Assembly: GCA_018398815.1 (NCBI GenBank)
Contig: CM031610.1
Coordinates: forward strand, 32,648,941 to 32,712,940
Direction of reading: 5' to 3'
Origin: Conus ventricosus
Lineage: Eukaryota; Mollusca; Gastropoda; Neogastropoda; Conidae
Length of the DNA stretch: 64,000 nucleotides
Within the stretch, counting starts at the first letter, position 1. Each line of letters begins with the position of its first letter. Below, in pieces: positions 62,419 to 64,000 of this stretch. A program made the translations under genes and the position numbers. The notes under the pieces are model-generated. The model worked only from the letters and a program-made list of their open reading frames with translations. It was not told the origin of the DNA and did no database searches.

Positions 62419-62609
62419 GGAGATGAGAAGGAAAGAAAAACAACTGATTGTGAGCTCGGCACTTTGAATGTAAAACTATGCCATTCATGTAGTTTTCTCT
62501 GTGTGTGTGTGACAGGCCAGCAGTATCTATCAGCGCCTGTCTACGTGCCTTCATCGTCACCGGCACTGGGGTCAGGGGAGGAGAACCGCCTTGTGACTGT
62601 GCCTGCCTA
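15210..62609 (+). CDS. CEP164: CEP164 (centrosomal protein of 164 kDa), split gene, partial at both ends
   Basis: Family knowledge: CEP164 sits on the distal appendages of the mother centriole, recruits TTBK2 through its N-terminal WW region, and is needed for vesicle docking and ciliogenesis. Seen here: a WW-domain exon with '[20 protein letters not shown]', near-identical to the vertebrate WW region; a Lys-rich linker; acidic/Ser-rich exons; a '[20 protein letters not shown]' block resembling vertebrate [20 protein letters not shown]; a long Glu/Lys/Arg/Gln coiled coil; '[19 protein letters not shown]' resembling vertebrate [19 protein letters not shown]; and a late 'LSSVL' exon. I place 29 exons, about 1,340 codons (human about 1,460 residues). 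The start codon, N-terminal segment and first WW Trp lie upstream or were missed; the conserved C-terminal end lies in or beyond the N gap. Two exons are frameshifted and three junctions mismatch in phase. The whole reading is by eye, without transcript data. Confidence 0.9.
15847..15916. repeat. CA microsatellite at the DIRS fragment edge
   Basis: A pure (CA)n of about 70 bp ending just before the DIRS-like sequence; perhaps the insertion or truncation point. Confidence 0.95.
16230..17290 (+). pseudogene. DIRS tyrosine recombinase, broken
   Basis: Fold landmarks in order: '[18 protein letters not shown]' and '[20 protein letters not shown]' (about 16310-16500); after a frameshift near 16560-16575, '[20 protein letters not shown]'; '[17 protein letters not shown]' with the first catalytic Arg (about 16670-16720); an in-frame stop at 16844-16846; then '[13 protein letters not shown]' (His-x-x-Arg, about 17083-17120) and '[16 protein letters not shown]' with the nucleophilic Tyr (about 17192). 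So all catalytic positions are visible, but one frameshift and one stop disable it. Confidence 0.87.
17357..17663. repeat. 57-nt inverted repeat at the end of the DIRS element
   Basis: 17357-17413 (from 'aaaatggggagtttgtatta' to 'taccatgtcagac') is the reverse complement of 17607-17663, with about one mismatch. A further partial direct copy of the right arm starts at about 17331 ('gtctgacatggta'). Fits DIRS-type terminal and internal complementary repeats. Confidence 0.9.
17988..18073 (+). CDS. CEP164: CEP164 exon: Lys-rich linker
   Basis: Takes the phase-1 base from the WW exon and reads [19 protein letters not shown], continuing [10 protein letters not shown], ending in phase 0. Acceptor follows 'gtggacag', donor gt at 18074. 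Vertebrate CEP164 also has a run of lysines just after the WW domain, so position and composition agree. Confidence 0.85.
18074..18914. other. CEP164 intron
   Basis: Nothing recognised except GA microsatellites at 18617-18645 and around 18690. Confidence 0.6.
18915..19607 (+). CDS. CEP164: CEP164 exon: PEGM repeat and acidic tail
   Basis: A 231-codon phase 0-0 exon. It begins Lys-rich ([10 protein letters not shown]), continues [20 protein letters not shown] and then carries seven PEGM units, mostly PEGMQ spaced by L, M or IHL. A Met/Pro-rich section follows and then a Glu/Ala-rich tail (about codons 180-231). Donor gt at 19608. The acceptor ('gaacaag') has a poor pyrimidine tract, so the start could be six bases later (next in-frame ag). 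I know no PEGM repeat in vertebrate CEP164, so this may be lineage-specific. The open length and phase match support coding. Confidence 0.8.
19608..20815. other. CEP164 intron with GT microsatellite
   Basis: Holds (GT)n at 19950-20012 and T-rich DNA. The first bases repeat 'gcacaggt.ttggaa.tggaaa' (19655-19705), a small tandem repeat. No gene. Confidence 0.6.
20816..20947 (+). CDS. CEP164: CEP164 exon: LGPL...LGALRGS segment
   Basis: 44 codons, phase 0-0, acceptor 'gcttgcag', donor gtgcac. Reads [20 protein letters not shown], then [20 protein letters not shown]. The Leu/Gly/Pro/Ser pattern resembles the 'GGLAPLRG' stretch downstream of the lysine run in vertebrate CEP164. No domain. Confidence 0.8.
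20948..22064. other. CEP164 intron
   Basis: T-rich runs at 20990-21002 and 21400-21417. No gene or element recognised. Confidence 0.55.
22065..22172 (+). CDS. CEP164: CEP164 exon: Ser-rich and acidic ([12 protein letters not shown])
   Basis: 36 codons, phase 0-0. Acceptor after 'gttgtgtgacag'; reads [20 protein letters not shown], then [16 protein letters not shown], donor gtttga. Resembles the vertebrate segment before its acidic run (GLLGSIYEDK). Disordered, likely phosphorylated; that is inference. Confidence 0.75.
22592..23888. mobile_element. Terminal-inverted-repeat DNA transposon, probably non-autonomous
   Basis: Starts gtgacccgttttcacgaaat and ends with the reverse complement of that motif with one mismatch (about 29 nt, to 'gagtcttaa'). 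Flanks give a possible 4-bp duplication, attt (22588-22591 and 23889-23892). Inside is an 83-codon acidic ORF and no transposase core. 1.3 kb long. I cannot name the superfamily. Confidence 0.85.
23115..23366 (+). CDS. Short acidic ORF inside the DNA transposon
   Basis: 83 codons from [23 protein letters not shown], then an acidic part with '[16 protein letters not shown]', ending STYKK. Just beyond, another frame reads '[15 protein letters not shown]' and '[10 protein letters not shown]', and an aataaa lies near 23483. It could be the remaining N-terminus of a transposase whose body is deleted, as acidic N-termini are common in some TIR transposases. No domain is visible; the function is not known. 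Confidence 0.45.
   Translation: MASKTTICKERLSLLLSAGQSSTLPAVDQDELGKLVTEYFAASDYEDEDTLDSDDDCETSPVDSVELDPTQDEVDKPSSTYKK
24325..25620 (-). repeat. 57-bp minisatellite, about 22 copies, open on the minus strand
   Basis: Unit about 57 bp, e.g. 'gctctaaacagtgtggctgt' plus gtcattgttaagcaaaacaa and ggataccctgagttaaa. Two unit types partly alternate (114-bp higher-order repeat): '[14 protein letters not shown]' and '[14 protein letters not shown]' when read on the minus strand. As 57 is divisible by three, this gives a 367-codon minus-strand ORF (25215-24112) that I regard as a by-product, not a gene. Confidence 0.95.
25678..25749 (+). CDS. CEP164: Candidate CEP164 exon ([13 protein letters not shown])
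   Basis: 24 codons between a good acceptor ('gtgtatttcag') and donor (gtaatg), phase 0-0, matching the exons on both sides. Reads [20 protein letters not shown] then LVYV. There is no recognisable homology, so it rests only on splice sites and phase. It lies directly beside a minisatellite and could be a chance ORF. Confidence 0.5.
25766..25858. repeat. CT microsatellite
   Basis: (CT)n with a few TTT interruptions, directly after the candidate exon at 25678. Confidence 0.95.
26569..26716 (+). repeat. 74-bp tandem duplication, two copies
   Basis: 'catgacttgctgctccccat' plus cacgccgcaccgtaacacag occurs at 26571 and 26645; the copies differ by about one base. Confidence 0.9.
26843..26935 (+). 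CDS. CEP164: CEP164 exon: acidic DSD segment
   Basis: 31 codons, phase 0-0, acceptor 'cgttttcag', donor gtaaga. Reads [20 protein letters not shown], then [11 protein letters not shown]. It leads into the conserved DFG block of the next exon, as the acidic stretch does in vertebrate CEP164. Confidence 0.82.
27479..27555. repeat. Short inverted repeat, possible DIRS-like terminal remnant
   Basis: gtttggacaggtaa (27479-27492) faces ttacctgtccaaac (27540-27553), an exact 14-bp inverted pair about 47 bp apart. A related 'gtttggacaggtaagtatac' is at 35069. Confidence 0.6.
27990..28730. repeat. Strongly diverged tandem array, period roughly 100-130 bp
   Basis: Motifs like 'atgtctcYaRgatcagacYctggaag' recur at about 28225, 28331, 28463, 28563 and 28612, alternating with 'acagtctgagtgactacc'-like motifs. 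An old tandem repeat seen by eye; period and copy number are approximate. Confidence 0.45.
30071..30122 (-). mobile_element. Interspersed-repeat 3' tail
   Basis: Reverse complement of the same conserved segment at 36411-36460: 'ccctgatgtggccctttgcg' plus gtcggctgggc and aagcaacattatct. Probably the 3' end of a LINE or LINE-dependent SINE. Confidence 0.7.
30334..30417 (+). CDS. CEP164: CEP164 exon: conserved DFGID...LMGIESLEP block
   Basis: 28 codons, phase 0-0, with a strong polypyrimidine tract and cag, donor gtgagt. Reads [20 protein letters not shown] then ALRGSLEK. From memory the vertebrate protein has [20 protein letters not shown] here. This is one of the best anchors for the identification outside the WW domain. 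Confidence 0.88.
30418..34133. other. CEP164 intron
   Basis: GT microsatellite at 31052-31081; a two-copy duplication of about 66 bp at 32080-32205 ('aagattgtatt.taat.t.aataa...gattagcat'); T-rich run near 33235. Region 33400-34060 has random ORFs on both strands that I could not assign. Confidence 0.5.
34134..34178 (+). CDS. CEP164: Candidate small CEP164 exon ([15 protein letters not shown])
   Basis: 15 codons after 'gtattttag', donor gtctgt, phase 0-0, matching exons on both sides. The acidic composition fits the neighbouring disordered part. Short acidic ORFs occur by chance, so confidence is moderate. Confidence 0.5.
34484..34951. mobile_element. MITE with TTAA ends
   Basis: A 468-bp segment with ttaa at both ends and imperfect inverted termini: 'ttaacaccgcgttcccactg' on the left against 'ttaaacccccttcccactat' as the reverse complement of the right. 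GC-richer than its surroundings, no ORF of note. TTAA targets occur in piggyBac-like and some other families; superfamily not assigned. Confidence 0.7.
34952..36400. other. CEP164 intron: small duplications
   Basis: A DIRS-end-like motif at 35069-35125; a two-copy 57-bp tandem repeat at about 35543-35645 ('tagtctgtctttatttSatt...aaaacggaagggtt'); a two-copy repeat of about 158 bp at 36090-36395 ('cttaaaatgtggaacac' ... 'gtttttaaac'). No convincing exon. Confidence 0.55.
36405..36470 (+). mobile_element. Interspersed-repeat 3' tail with TCTTA repeats
   Basis: Matches the reverse complement of 30071-30122 for about 45 bases and ends in 'attatcttatctta', a simple tail as at a LINE/SINE 3' end. 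Confidence 0.72.
36746..36816. repeat. CA microsatellite
   Basis: (CA)n of about 70 bp in the CEP164 intron. Confidence 0.95.
37039..37106. repeat. GT microsatellite
   Basis: (GT)n with TTTGTGCG interruptions. Confidence 0.95.
37140..37800 (-). mobile_element. LINE (RTE-like) reverse-transcriptase relic
   Basis: On the minus strand: '[20 protein letters not shown]' then '[20 protein letters not shown]' (the YADD box, here SADD), then '[20 protein letters not shown]' and, after breaks, 'KIRLLCVLI'. This matches the palm-to-thumb part of non-LTR RT, where Tyr of YxDD is replaced. Frameshifts split it into pieces at 37796-37566 and 37600-37385. A dead 3' fragment. Confidence 0.85.
38200..38333 (+). 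CDS. CEP164: CEP164 exon: start of the coiled coil
   Basis: Acceptor 'gcacacag', donor gtgagt. Reads [20 protein letters not shown], then [19 protein letters not shown] and AAAADK. It leaves in phase 2, which the next exon completes. This is the transition from the disordered acidic region to the long Glu/Lys/Arg coiled coil. Confidence 0.88.
38334..39067. other. CEP164 intron
   Basis: GT microsatellite 38483-38577 and a two-copy diverged repeat of about 100 bp (about 38755-38925, 'gatattgtcatagcatggaa' and its relative). Confidence 0.65.
39068..39196 (+). CDS. CEP164: CEP164 coiled-coil exon with a 1-base frameshift
   Basis: Enters with one base and reads [20 protein letters not shown]. 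Near 39131-39136 the coil continues in another frame ([20 protein letters not shown]). The exon is 129 bp; adding one base makes the phase consistent with both neighbours (1 base in, phase 0 out). A single missing base in a short T run is the simplest reading. As printed the exon meets a stop. Confidence 0.85.
39197..40096. other. CEP164 intron with diverged tandem array
   Basis: About 39600-39955 consists of four to five units of about 80 bp related to 'acagagagggagtcttcttt' plus gaggtaaaatcaggtacagaca and aagggaaaaatgttctg. A poly-G run (39586-39603) precedes it. Confidence 0.65.
40097..40194 (+). CDS. CEP164: CEP164 coiled-coil exon
   Basis: Acceptor 'gcttgcag', donor gtcagt. Reads [20 protein letters not shown], then [12 protein letters not shown], leaving two bases. 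Highly charged heptad-like sequence; phase matches both sides. Confidence 0.9.
40195..42226. other. CEP164 intron with compound CA/CT microsatellite
   Basis: 40481-40760 is a compound array of (CA)n, CACT units and 'agaggcaca' units; 41028-41105 is A-rich. Otherwise nothing. Confidence 0.65.
40481..40762. repeat. Compound CA/CACT microsatellite
   Basis: (CA)n broken by 'agaggcaca' and (CACT)n blocks over about 280 bp. Confidence 0.95.
42227..42367 (+). CDS. CEP164: CEP164 coiled-coil exon
   Basis: Completes the codon from the previous exon and reads [47 protein letters not shown]. Acceptor 'ccccaacag', donor gtaatt; leaves two bases. Coiled coil. Confidence 0.9.
42368..45954. other. CEP164 intron
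   Basis: No exon or transposon recognised. Poly-C (42399-42411), poly-A (43579-43597), poly-G (44520-44537 and 45687-45715), GA run near 44405, and a long mixed GT/GC array at 44958-45260 and 45310-45430. Minus-strand Thr/His ORFs here are repeat shadows. Confidence 0.55.
44958..45016. repeat. GT microsatellite
   Basis: (GT)n at the start of a 500-bp GT/GC-rich alternating stretch. Confidence 0.95.
45955..46072 (+). CDS. CEP164: CEP164 coiled-coil exon whose donor is amplified in a minisatellite
   Basis: Reads [39 protein letters not shown], from a one-base entry to phase 0. The donor cag|gtgtgtg begins a tandem array in which the same donor context recurs about 13 times. I chose the first donor because it gives a clean phase-0 join to 47511; later donors would add repeat-encoded residues. 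Confidence 0.88.
46066..46580 (+). repeat. 41/39-bp minisatellite carrying repeated CEP164 splice donors
   Basis: About 13 units, each built on 'gtcaggtgtgtgaatgg' followed by aaagacagggagaaagg and gtgca(ga). Units are 41 bp, or 39 bp when 'ga' is missing; the first is shorter. The array starts inside the last codons of the exon ending 46072 and runs into the intron. Every unit has an AG|GTGTGTG donor-like site. Confidence 0.95.
46581..47510. other. CEP164 intron
   Basis: CA microsatellite 46796-46907; a 28-bp poly-G tract at about 47287-47314. Nothing else. Confidence 0.6.
47511..47645 (+). CDS. CEP164: CEP164 coiled-coil exon
   Basis: 45 codons, phase 0-0: [45 protein letters not shown]. 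Strong acceptor (ctgcttttcag) and donor gtgaga. The last residues resemble REQ-type vertebrate CEP164 coil. Confidence 0.92.
47700..47760. repeat. GT microsatellite
   Basis: (GT)n of about 55 bp followed by (GA)n. Confidence 0.95.
47858..48019 (+). CDS. CEP164: CEP164 coiled-coil exon
   Basis: 54 codons, phase 0-0: [54 protein letters not shown]. Acceptor 'cgtacag', donor gtaggc. Confidence 0.92.
48020..48432. other. CEP164 intron with CA microsatellite
   Basis: CA-rich throughout; (CA)n at 48318-48380. No gene. Confidence 0.65.
48433..48555 (+). CDS. CEP164: CEP164 coiled-coil exon
   Basis: 41 codons, phase 0-0: [41 protein letters not shown]. Acceptor 'cctgtgcag', donor gtgggt. Confidence 0.92.
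48556..49044. other. CEP164 intron
   Basis: I see nothing in it beyond a short repetition of 'ggaaaggtgggt'-like sequence near the donor (48548-48625). Confidence 0.55.
49045..49187 (+). CDS. CEP164: CEP164 coiled-coil exon with a 1-base frameshift
   Basis: Reads [16 protein letters not shown], then near 49090-49095 (an A-rich run) the coil continues in another frame: [30 protein letters not shown]. The exon is 143 bp; one extra base gives 48 codons and phase 0-0, matching both neighbours. As printed it hits a stop. A missing A or G in the run is the likeliest cause. Confidence 0.86.
49432..49728 (-). mobile_element. tRNA-derived SINE, copy 1
   Basis: On the minus strand it starts with a tRNA-like head: A box 'tagctcagtggtagagc' (about 49725-49705) and a decayed B box, then a body that matches copy 2 at 51693-51963 (for example 'cctcggtttatagtctcatt' and ccataccaacggccaaactg on plus). 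Extra bases in the anticodon region. Bases 49215-49431 may be its 3' part. Confidence 0.82.
49729..51088. other. CEP164 intron, rest
   Basis: No element or exon recognised between SINE copy 1 and the exon at 51089. Confidence 0.55.
51089..51173 (+). CDS. CEP164: CEP164 coiled-coil exon (phase 1 end)
   Basis: Acceptor 'ttgctgcag'. Reads [28 protein letters not shown] plus one base; donor gtagta. Phase 0 entry fits the previous exon, but the phase 1 exit does not fit the phase-0 exon at 52931; it fits the exon at 53784. A different donor, a missed exon or a lost base could explain this. Confidence 0.8.
51174..51692. other. CEP164 intron, GTT-rich part
   Basis: T-rich with many gtt/tgttgtt triplets (51200-51560), which produce long Phe/Val/Leu ORFs on plus. 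A missed short exon may lie between 51174 and 52930 (see phase mismatch) but I could not find it. Confidence 0.6.
51693..51963 (-). mobile_element. tRNA-derived SINE, copy 2
   Basis: The better copy. The head on the minus strand (51963 downward) has 'ggggctggatagctcagttg' with A box, an anticodon-like loop 'ctcgtga' and B box 'gggttcgaatt', resembling a tRNA with anticodon CGT (Thr), followed by a body of about 200 bp shared with copy 1. The body shows it is a SINE, not a tRNA gene. Confidence 0.85.
51964..52930. other. CEP164 intron, rest
   Basis: T-rich DNA similar to 51200-51560, suggesting SINE copy 2 landed inside the GTT-rich stretch. GT microsatellite 52401-52458. Confidence 0.6.
52931..52999 (+). 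CDS. CEP164: CEP164 coiled-coil exon, possible cassette
   Basis: 23 codons, open only in phase 0: [23 protein letters not shown]. Acceptor 'tgattcag', donor gtatgt. The composition is clearly coiled coil. It matches neither the phase 1 exit of 51173 nor the phase needed by 53784, whereas those two fit each other directly. Confidence 0.75.
53000..53783. other. CEP164 intron with about 65-bp repeats
   Basis: About 53415-53640 holds partial copies of 'atactatctgatcagtaaga' plus caaagccccaatagtgaatctc and aatatggaacactgtctagtaacg. Three to four copies with gaps. Confidence 0.75.
53784..53973 (+). CDS. CEP164: CEP164 coiled-coil exon
   Basis: Reads [61 protein letters not shown] plus two bases; donor gtaagt. 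From the acceptor at 53784 this frame needs a one-base carry-in, which 51173 supplies. A weaker acceptor at 53797 would give a phase 0 entry instead. Confidence 0.87.
54078..54457 (+). repeat. 95-bp tandem repeat, four copies
   Basis: Unit 'aaaagggagagaggagggaa' plus agacataaggatagtctctg, tctgtctgagaattgtcacc and atgtattcaaaccggcg, period 95 (ATG at 54130 and 54225, repeated). Near-identical copies; ORFs across it are spurious. Lies in the intron 53974-54781. Confidence 0.95.
54782..55014 (+). CDS. CEP164: CEP164 exon: end of coiled coil and disordered segment
   Basis: Completes the carried codon and reads [20 protein letters not shown], then a Ser/Arg/Ala stretch, [20 protein letters not shown] and EESEDELLE. 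Enters with one base, leaves in phase 1, donor gtaaat. The coil ends here; the acidic tail resembles the vertebrate region before the AKEFL block. Confidence 0.92.
55015..56045. other. CEP164 intron
   Basis: A short GT run at 55113-55138 and A-rich runs (55425, 55567). Nothing else recognised. Confidence 0.55.
56046..56074 (+). CDS. CEP164: CEP164 microexon ([10 protein letters not shown])
   Basis: 29 bp between 'acttgcag' and gtcagt. Uses the phase 1 carry-in and leaves in phase 0, exactly as both neighbours need. Encodes a basic [10 protein letters not shown]. Confidence 0.75.
56075..56541. other. CEP164 intron
   Basis: I see nothing in it. Confidence 0.55.
56542..56618 (+). CDS. CEP164: CEP164 exon ([17 protein letters not shown])
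   Basis: Acceptor 'tggttgttcag', donor gtaaat. Reads [25 protein letters not shown] plus two bases. Phase 0 in, two bases out, matching neighbours. It precedes the conserved block, as the 'HNVWHLLSAEG' stretch does in vertebrate CEP164. Confidence 0.85.
56619..57507. other. CEP164 intron
   Basis: A weak two-copy repeat at about 57135-57295 ('gaggacaRt.tagcacccttca'). Nothing else. Confidence 0.5.
57508..57652 (+). CDS. CEP164: CEP164 exon: conserved [19 protein letters not shown] block
   Basis: Enters with one base, phase 0 out: [48 protein letters not shown]. The vertebrate counterpart reads [20 protein letters not shown], so this strongly anchors the C-terminal half. Acceptor 'ttgacag', donor gtgggt. 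Confidence 0.93.
57653..58384. other. CEP164 intron with CA microsatellite
   Basis: (CA)n compound array at 57850-57935 and CA-rich sequence to about 58030. Confidence 0.65.
58385..58552 (+). CDS. CEP164: CEP164 exon: second C-terminal coil
   Basis: 56 codons, phase 0-0: [56 protein letters not shown]. Matches the style of vertebrate '[20 protein letters not shown]'. Acceptor 'tggtacag', donor gtcagc. Confidence 0.92.
58553..59972. other. CEP164 intron
   Basis: A-rich (58590-58745). No exon or transposon recognised. Confidence 0.55.
59973..60110 (+). CDS. CEP164: CEP164 exon: acidic [10 protein letters not shown] segment with disturbed 3' end
   Basis: Reads [46 protein letters not shown]; acceptor 'gtgtaatcag', donor gtgggt. 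Corresponds to the vertebrate 'FDLSDMDSLSSESSES' region. Phase 0 entry fits. The phase 0 exit does not fit the next exon, which needs two carried bases, and the final five codons lie inside a 148-bp segment repeated exactly at 61929. The true exon end may be different. Confidence 0.85.
60095..60242 (+). repeat. 148-bp exact direct repeat, copy 1 (spans exon end)
   Basis: Identical base for base to 61929-62076 (offset 1834). Covers the last 16 bases of the exon ending 60110, its donor and the first 132 bases of the intron. Confidence 0.95.
60243..60849. other. CEP164 intron
   Basis: A small repeat: 'ttgaaaaaaaaatgt.atgagct' and 'gtctaagtccctRac' each occur twice at 60635-60745. No missing two-base-phase exon found. 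Confidence 0.55.
60850..61001 (+). CDS. CEP164: CEP164 exon: [19 protein letters not shown]
   Basis: Reads [50 protein letters not shown], leaving phase 1; acceptor 'catcatcag', donor gtaagg. 'LSSVL' and its surroundings match vertebrate 'ISSQLSSVLSILD'. It needs two carried bases, which the exon ending 60110 does not give. Confidence 0.88.
61002..62515. other. CEP164 intron
   Basis: G-rich next to the donor (61010-61024); the duplicated 148 bp; a 35-base poly-G run near 62383-62417. A short repeat 'catgtgagtggtagt' occurs near 61830 and 61888. No exon. Confidence 0.55.
61929..62076 (+). repeat. 148-bp exact direct repeat, copy 2
   Basis: Second copy of 60095-60242, with no exon around it. 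Lies in the intron 61002-62515, which also has a poly-G tract (62383-62417) and nothing else. Confidence 0.95.
62516..62609 (+). CDS. CEP164: CEP164 exon: [15 protein letters not shown] (last one seen)
   Basis: Uses the phase 1 carry-in and reads [31 protein letters not shown] plus two bases ('ta'); acceptor 'gtgacag', donor gtgagt. Fits the Ser/Pro/Tyr region before the vertebrate C-terminus. The next exon is not visible before the N gap. Confidence 0.82.
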
Positions 62610-62849
62610 GTGAGTGAAGCCTTTCTTTGCCCTACATCTGTTTTTACATCACCAATCAGATTGTCCTCGTCCGGTTGATATCAGTGTAGTAAAGATGGCA
62701 GTGTTCTGGCCAGTGTCTAGATGCAGTGGAAATCTGTTCTCAAATTCAATTTTCTTTTTTAATTTTGCTTTTAACTCATTCTATACTAGCTATTATCTCC
62801 CCTTTCTTCCCCCAGAAACTGACCATTTCTATCTATGGACCTCAGCAGG

Positions 62850-62969
62850 CTTACCCTTACAACGTGTGGGAACATTGGTTCAGACCAATGATCGACCTGT
62901 TTGCCACACGATTCAACCATCGTCTGCCAGTGTATGTGTCTCCGGTCCCGGACCCCAGGCGTACTGAGC
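62850..62969 (+). mobile_element. DIRS-like RNase H fragment entering the gap
   Basis: Reads VWEHWFRPMIDLFATRFNHR, LPVYVSPVPDPRRTE on plus. 'DLFATR.N..LP.YVSPVPDP' is the start of the RNase H of DIRS-type pol. The open frame runs into the N gap, so the element's size is unknown. It is the complementary part of the gene to the RNase H tail at 15990. Confidence 0.85.
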
Positions 62970-63969
62970 NNNNNNNNNNNNNNNNNNNNNNNNNNNNNNN
63001 NNNNNNNNNNNNNNNNNNNNNNNNNNNNNNNNNNNNNNNNNNNNNNNNNNNNNNNNNNNNNNNNNNNNNNNNNNNNNNNNNNNNNNNNNNNNNNNNNNNN
63101 NNNNNNNNNNNNNNNNNNNNNNNNNNNNNNNNNNNNNNNNNNNNNNNNNNNNNNNNNNNNNNNNNNNNNNNNNNNNNNNNNNNNNNNNNNNNNNNNNNNN
63201 NNNNNNNNNNNNNNNNNNNNNNNNNNNNNNNNNNNNNNNNNNNNNNNNNNNNNNNNNNNNNNNNNNNNNNNNNNNNNNNNNNNNNNNNNNNNNNNNNNNN
63301 NNNNNNNNNNNNNNNNNNNNNNNNNNNNNNNNNNNNNNNNNNNNNNNNNNNNNNNNNNNNNNNNNNNNNNNNNNNNNNNNNNNNNNNNNNNNNNNNNNNN
63401 NNNNNNNNNNNNNNNNNNNNNNNNNNNNNNNNNNNNNNNNNNNNNNNNNNNNNNNNNNNNNNNNNNNNNNNNNNNNNNNNNNNNNNNNNNNNNNNNNNNN
63501 NNNNNNNNNNNNNNNNNNNNNNNNNNNNNNNNNNNNNNNNNNNNNNNNNNNNNNNNNNNNNNNNNNNNNNNNNNNNNNNNNNNNNNNNNNNNNNNNNNNN
63601 NNNNNNNNNNNNNNNNNNNNNNNNNNNNNNNNNNNNNNNNNNNNNNNNNNNNNNNNNNNNNNNNNNNNNNNNNNNNNNNNNNNNNNNNNNNNNNNNNNNN
63701 NNNNNNNNNNNNNNNNNNNNNNNNNNNNNNNNNNNNNNNNNNNNNNNNNNNNNNNNNNNNNNNNNNNNNNNNNNNNNNNNNNNNNNNNNNNNNNNNNNNN
63801 NNNNNNNNNNNNNNNNNNNNNNNNNNNNNNNNNNNNNNNNNNNNNNNNNNNNNNNNNNNNNNNNNNNNNNNNNNNNNNNNNNNNNNNNNNNNNNNNNNNN
63901 NNNNNNNNNNNNNNNNNNNNNNNNNNNNNNNNNNNNNNNNNNNNNNNNNNNNNNNNNNNNNNNNNNNNN
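62970..63969. other. Assembly gap (1,000 N)
   Basis: Exactly 1,000 N, so a placeholder of unknown real size. It starts inside a DIRS fragment and probably hides repeats and perhaps the last CEP164 exon(s). Confidence 1.
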
Positions 63970-64000
63970 CAAAAAGGTAAAAAGTTATTTTTCTATGTTT

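Overview
This is animal nuclear DNA, most likely from a lophotrochozoan and probably a gastropod mollusc. The reasons are one split gene spread over about 47 kb with GT-AG introns, very long CA/GT microsatellites, minisatellites, tRNA-derived SINE copies, a DIRS-like tyrosine-recombinase retroelement and a Ty3/Gypsy element of a type I associate with invertebrates. The species is inference; no marker gene fixes it. There is no bacterial-type gene organisation.

The only host gene I can support is CEP164, the centriole distal-appendage protein needed to start cilium formation. It runs on the plus strand from a WW-domain exon at 15210 to at least 62609. I place 29 exons (about 1,340 codons), most linked by matching intron phases. 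Order: WW exon, lysine-rich linker, a 693-bp exon with a PEGM(Q) pentapeptide repeat, acidic/Ser-rich exons including a '[20 protein letters not shown]' block, a long coiled coil (38.2-55 kb), a conserved '[19 protein letters not shown]' block at 57.5 kb, then acidic and 'LSSVL' exons. The first exon(s), carrying the N-terminus and first WW tryptophan, and the last exon(s) are not seen. The 3' end runs into a 1,000-N gap (62970-63969). Two exons carry single-base frameshifts whose repair restores exact exon phase, so they are probably sequence errors. Three other junctions do not match in phase.

Regions: 1-3207 is simple repeats with no recognised gene. 3208-11971 is a complete-looking Ty3/Gypsy insertion on the minus strand: 5-bp target duplication, two roughly 2.08-kb LTRs with TG...CA ends, primer-binding site, polypurine tract, Gag with a zinc knuckle, protease and integrase, but no reverse transcriptase or RNase H. 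Protease runs straight into integrase, as in Gmr1-like elements with integrase before RT. 11972-15209 has a 57-58 bp minisatellite and a poly-G tract. The first large CEP164 intron (15347-17987) holds the end of a DIRS-like element (RNase H tail, tyrosine recombinase, inverted repeats). Later introns hold a TIR DNA transposon (22592-23888), a 57-bp minisatellite with a spurious 367-codon ORF, a TTAA-flanked MITE (34484-34951), a LINE RT relic (about 37.2-37.8 kb) and two tRNA-derived SINEs. A 41/39-bp array at 46.07-46.58 kb copies a CEP164 splice donor about 13 times, and a 148-bp perfect repeat spans the end of the 60.1-kb exon. A second DIRS fragment enters the N gap.

The most unusual items are the RT-less integrase-first Gypsy element, the CEP164 exon boundaries caught in tandem duplications (acceptor at 15.2 kb, donor at 46.1 kb, exon end at 60.1 kb), and the PEGM repeat exon.
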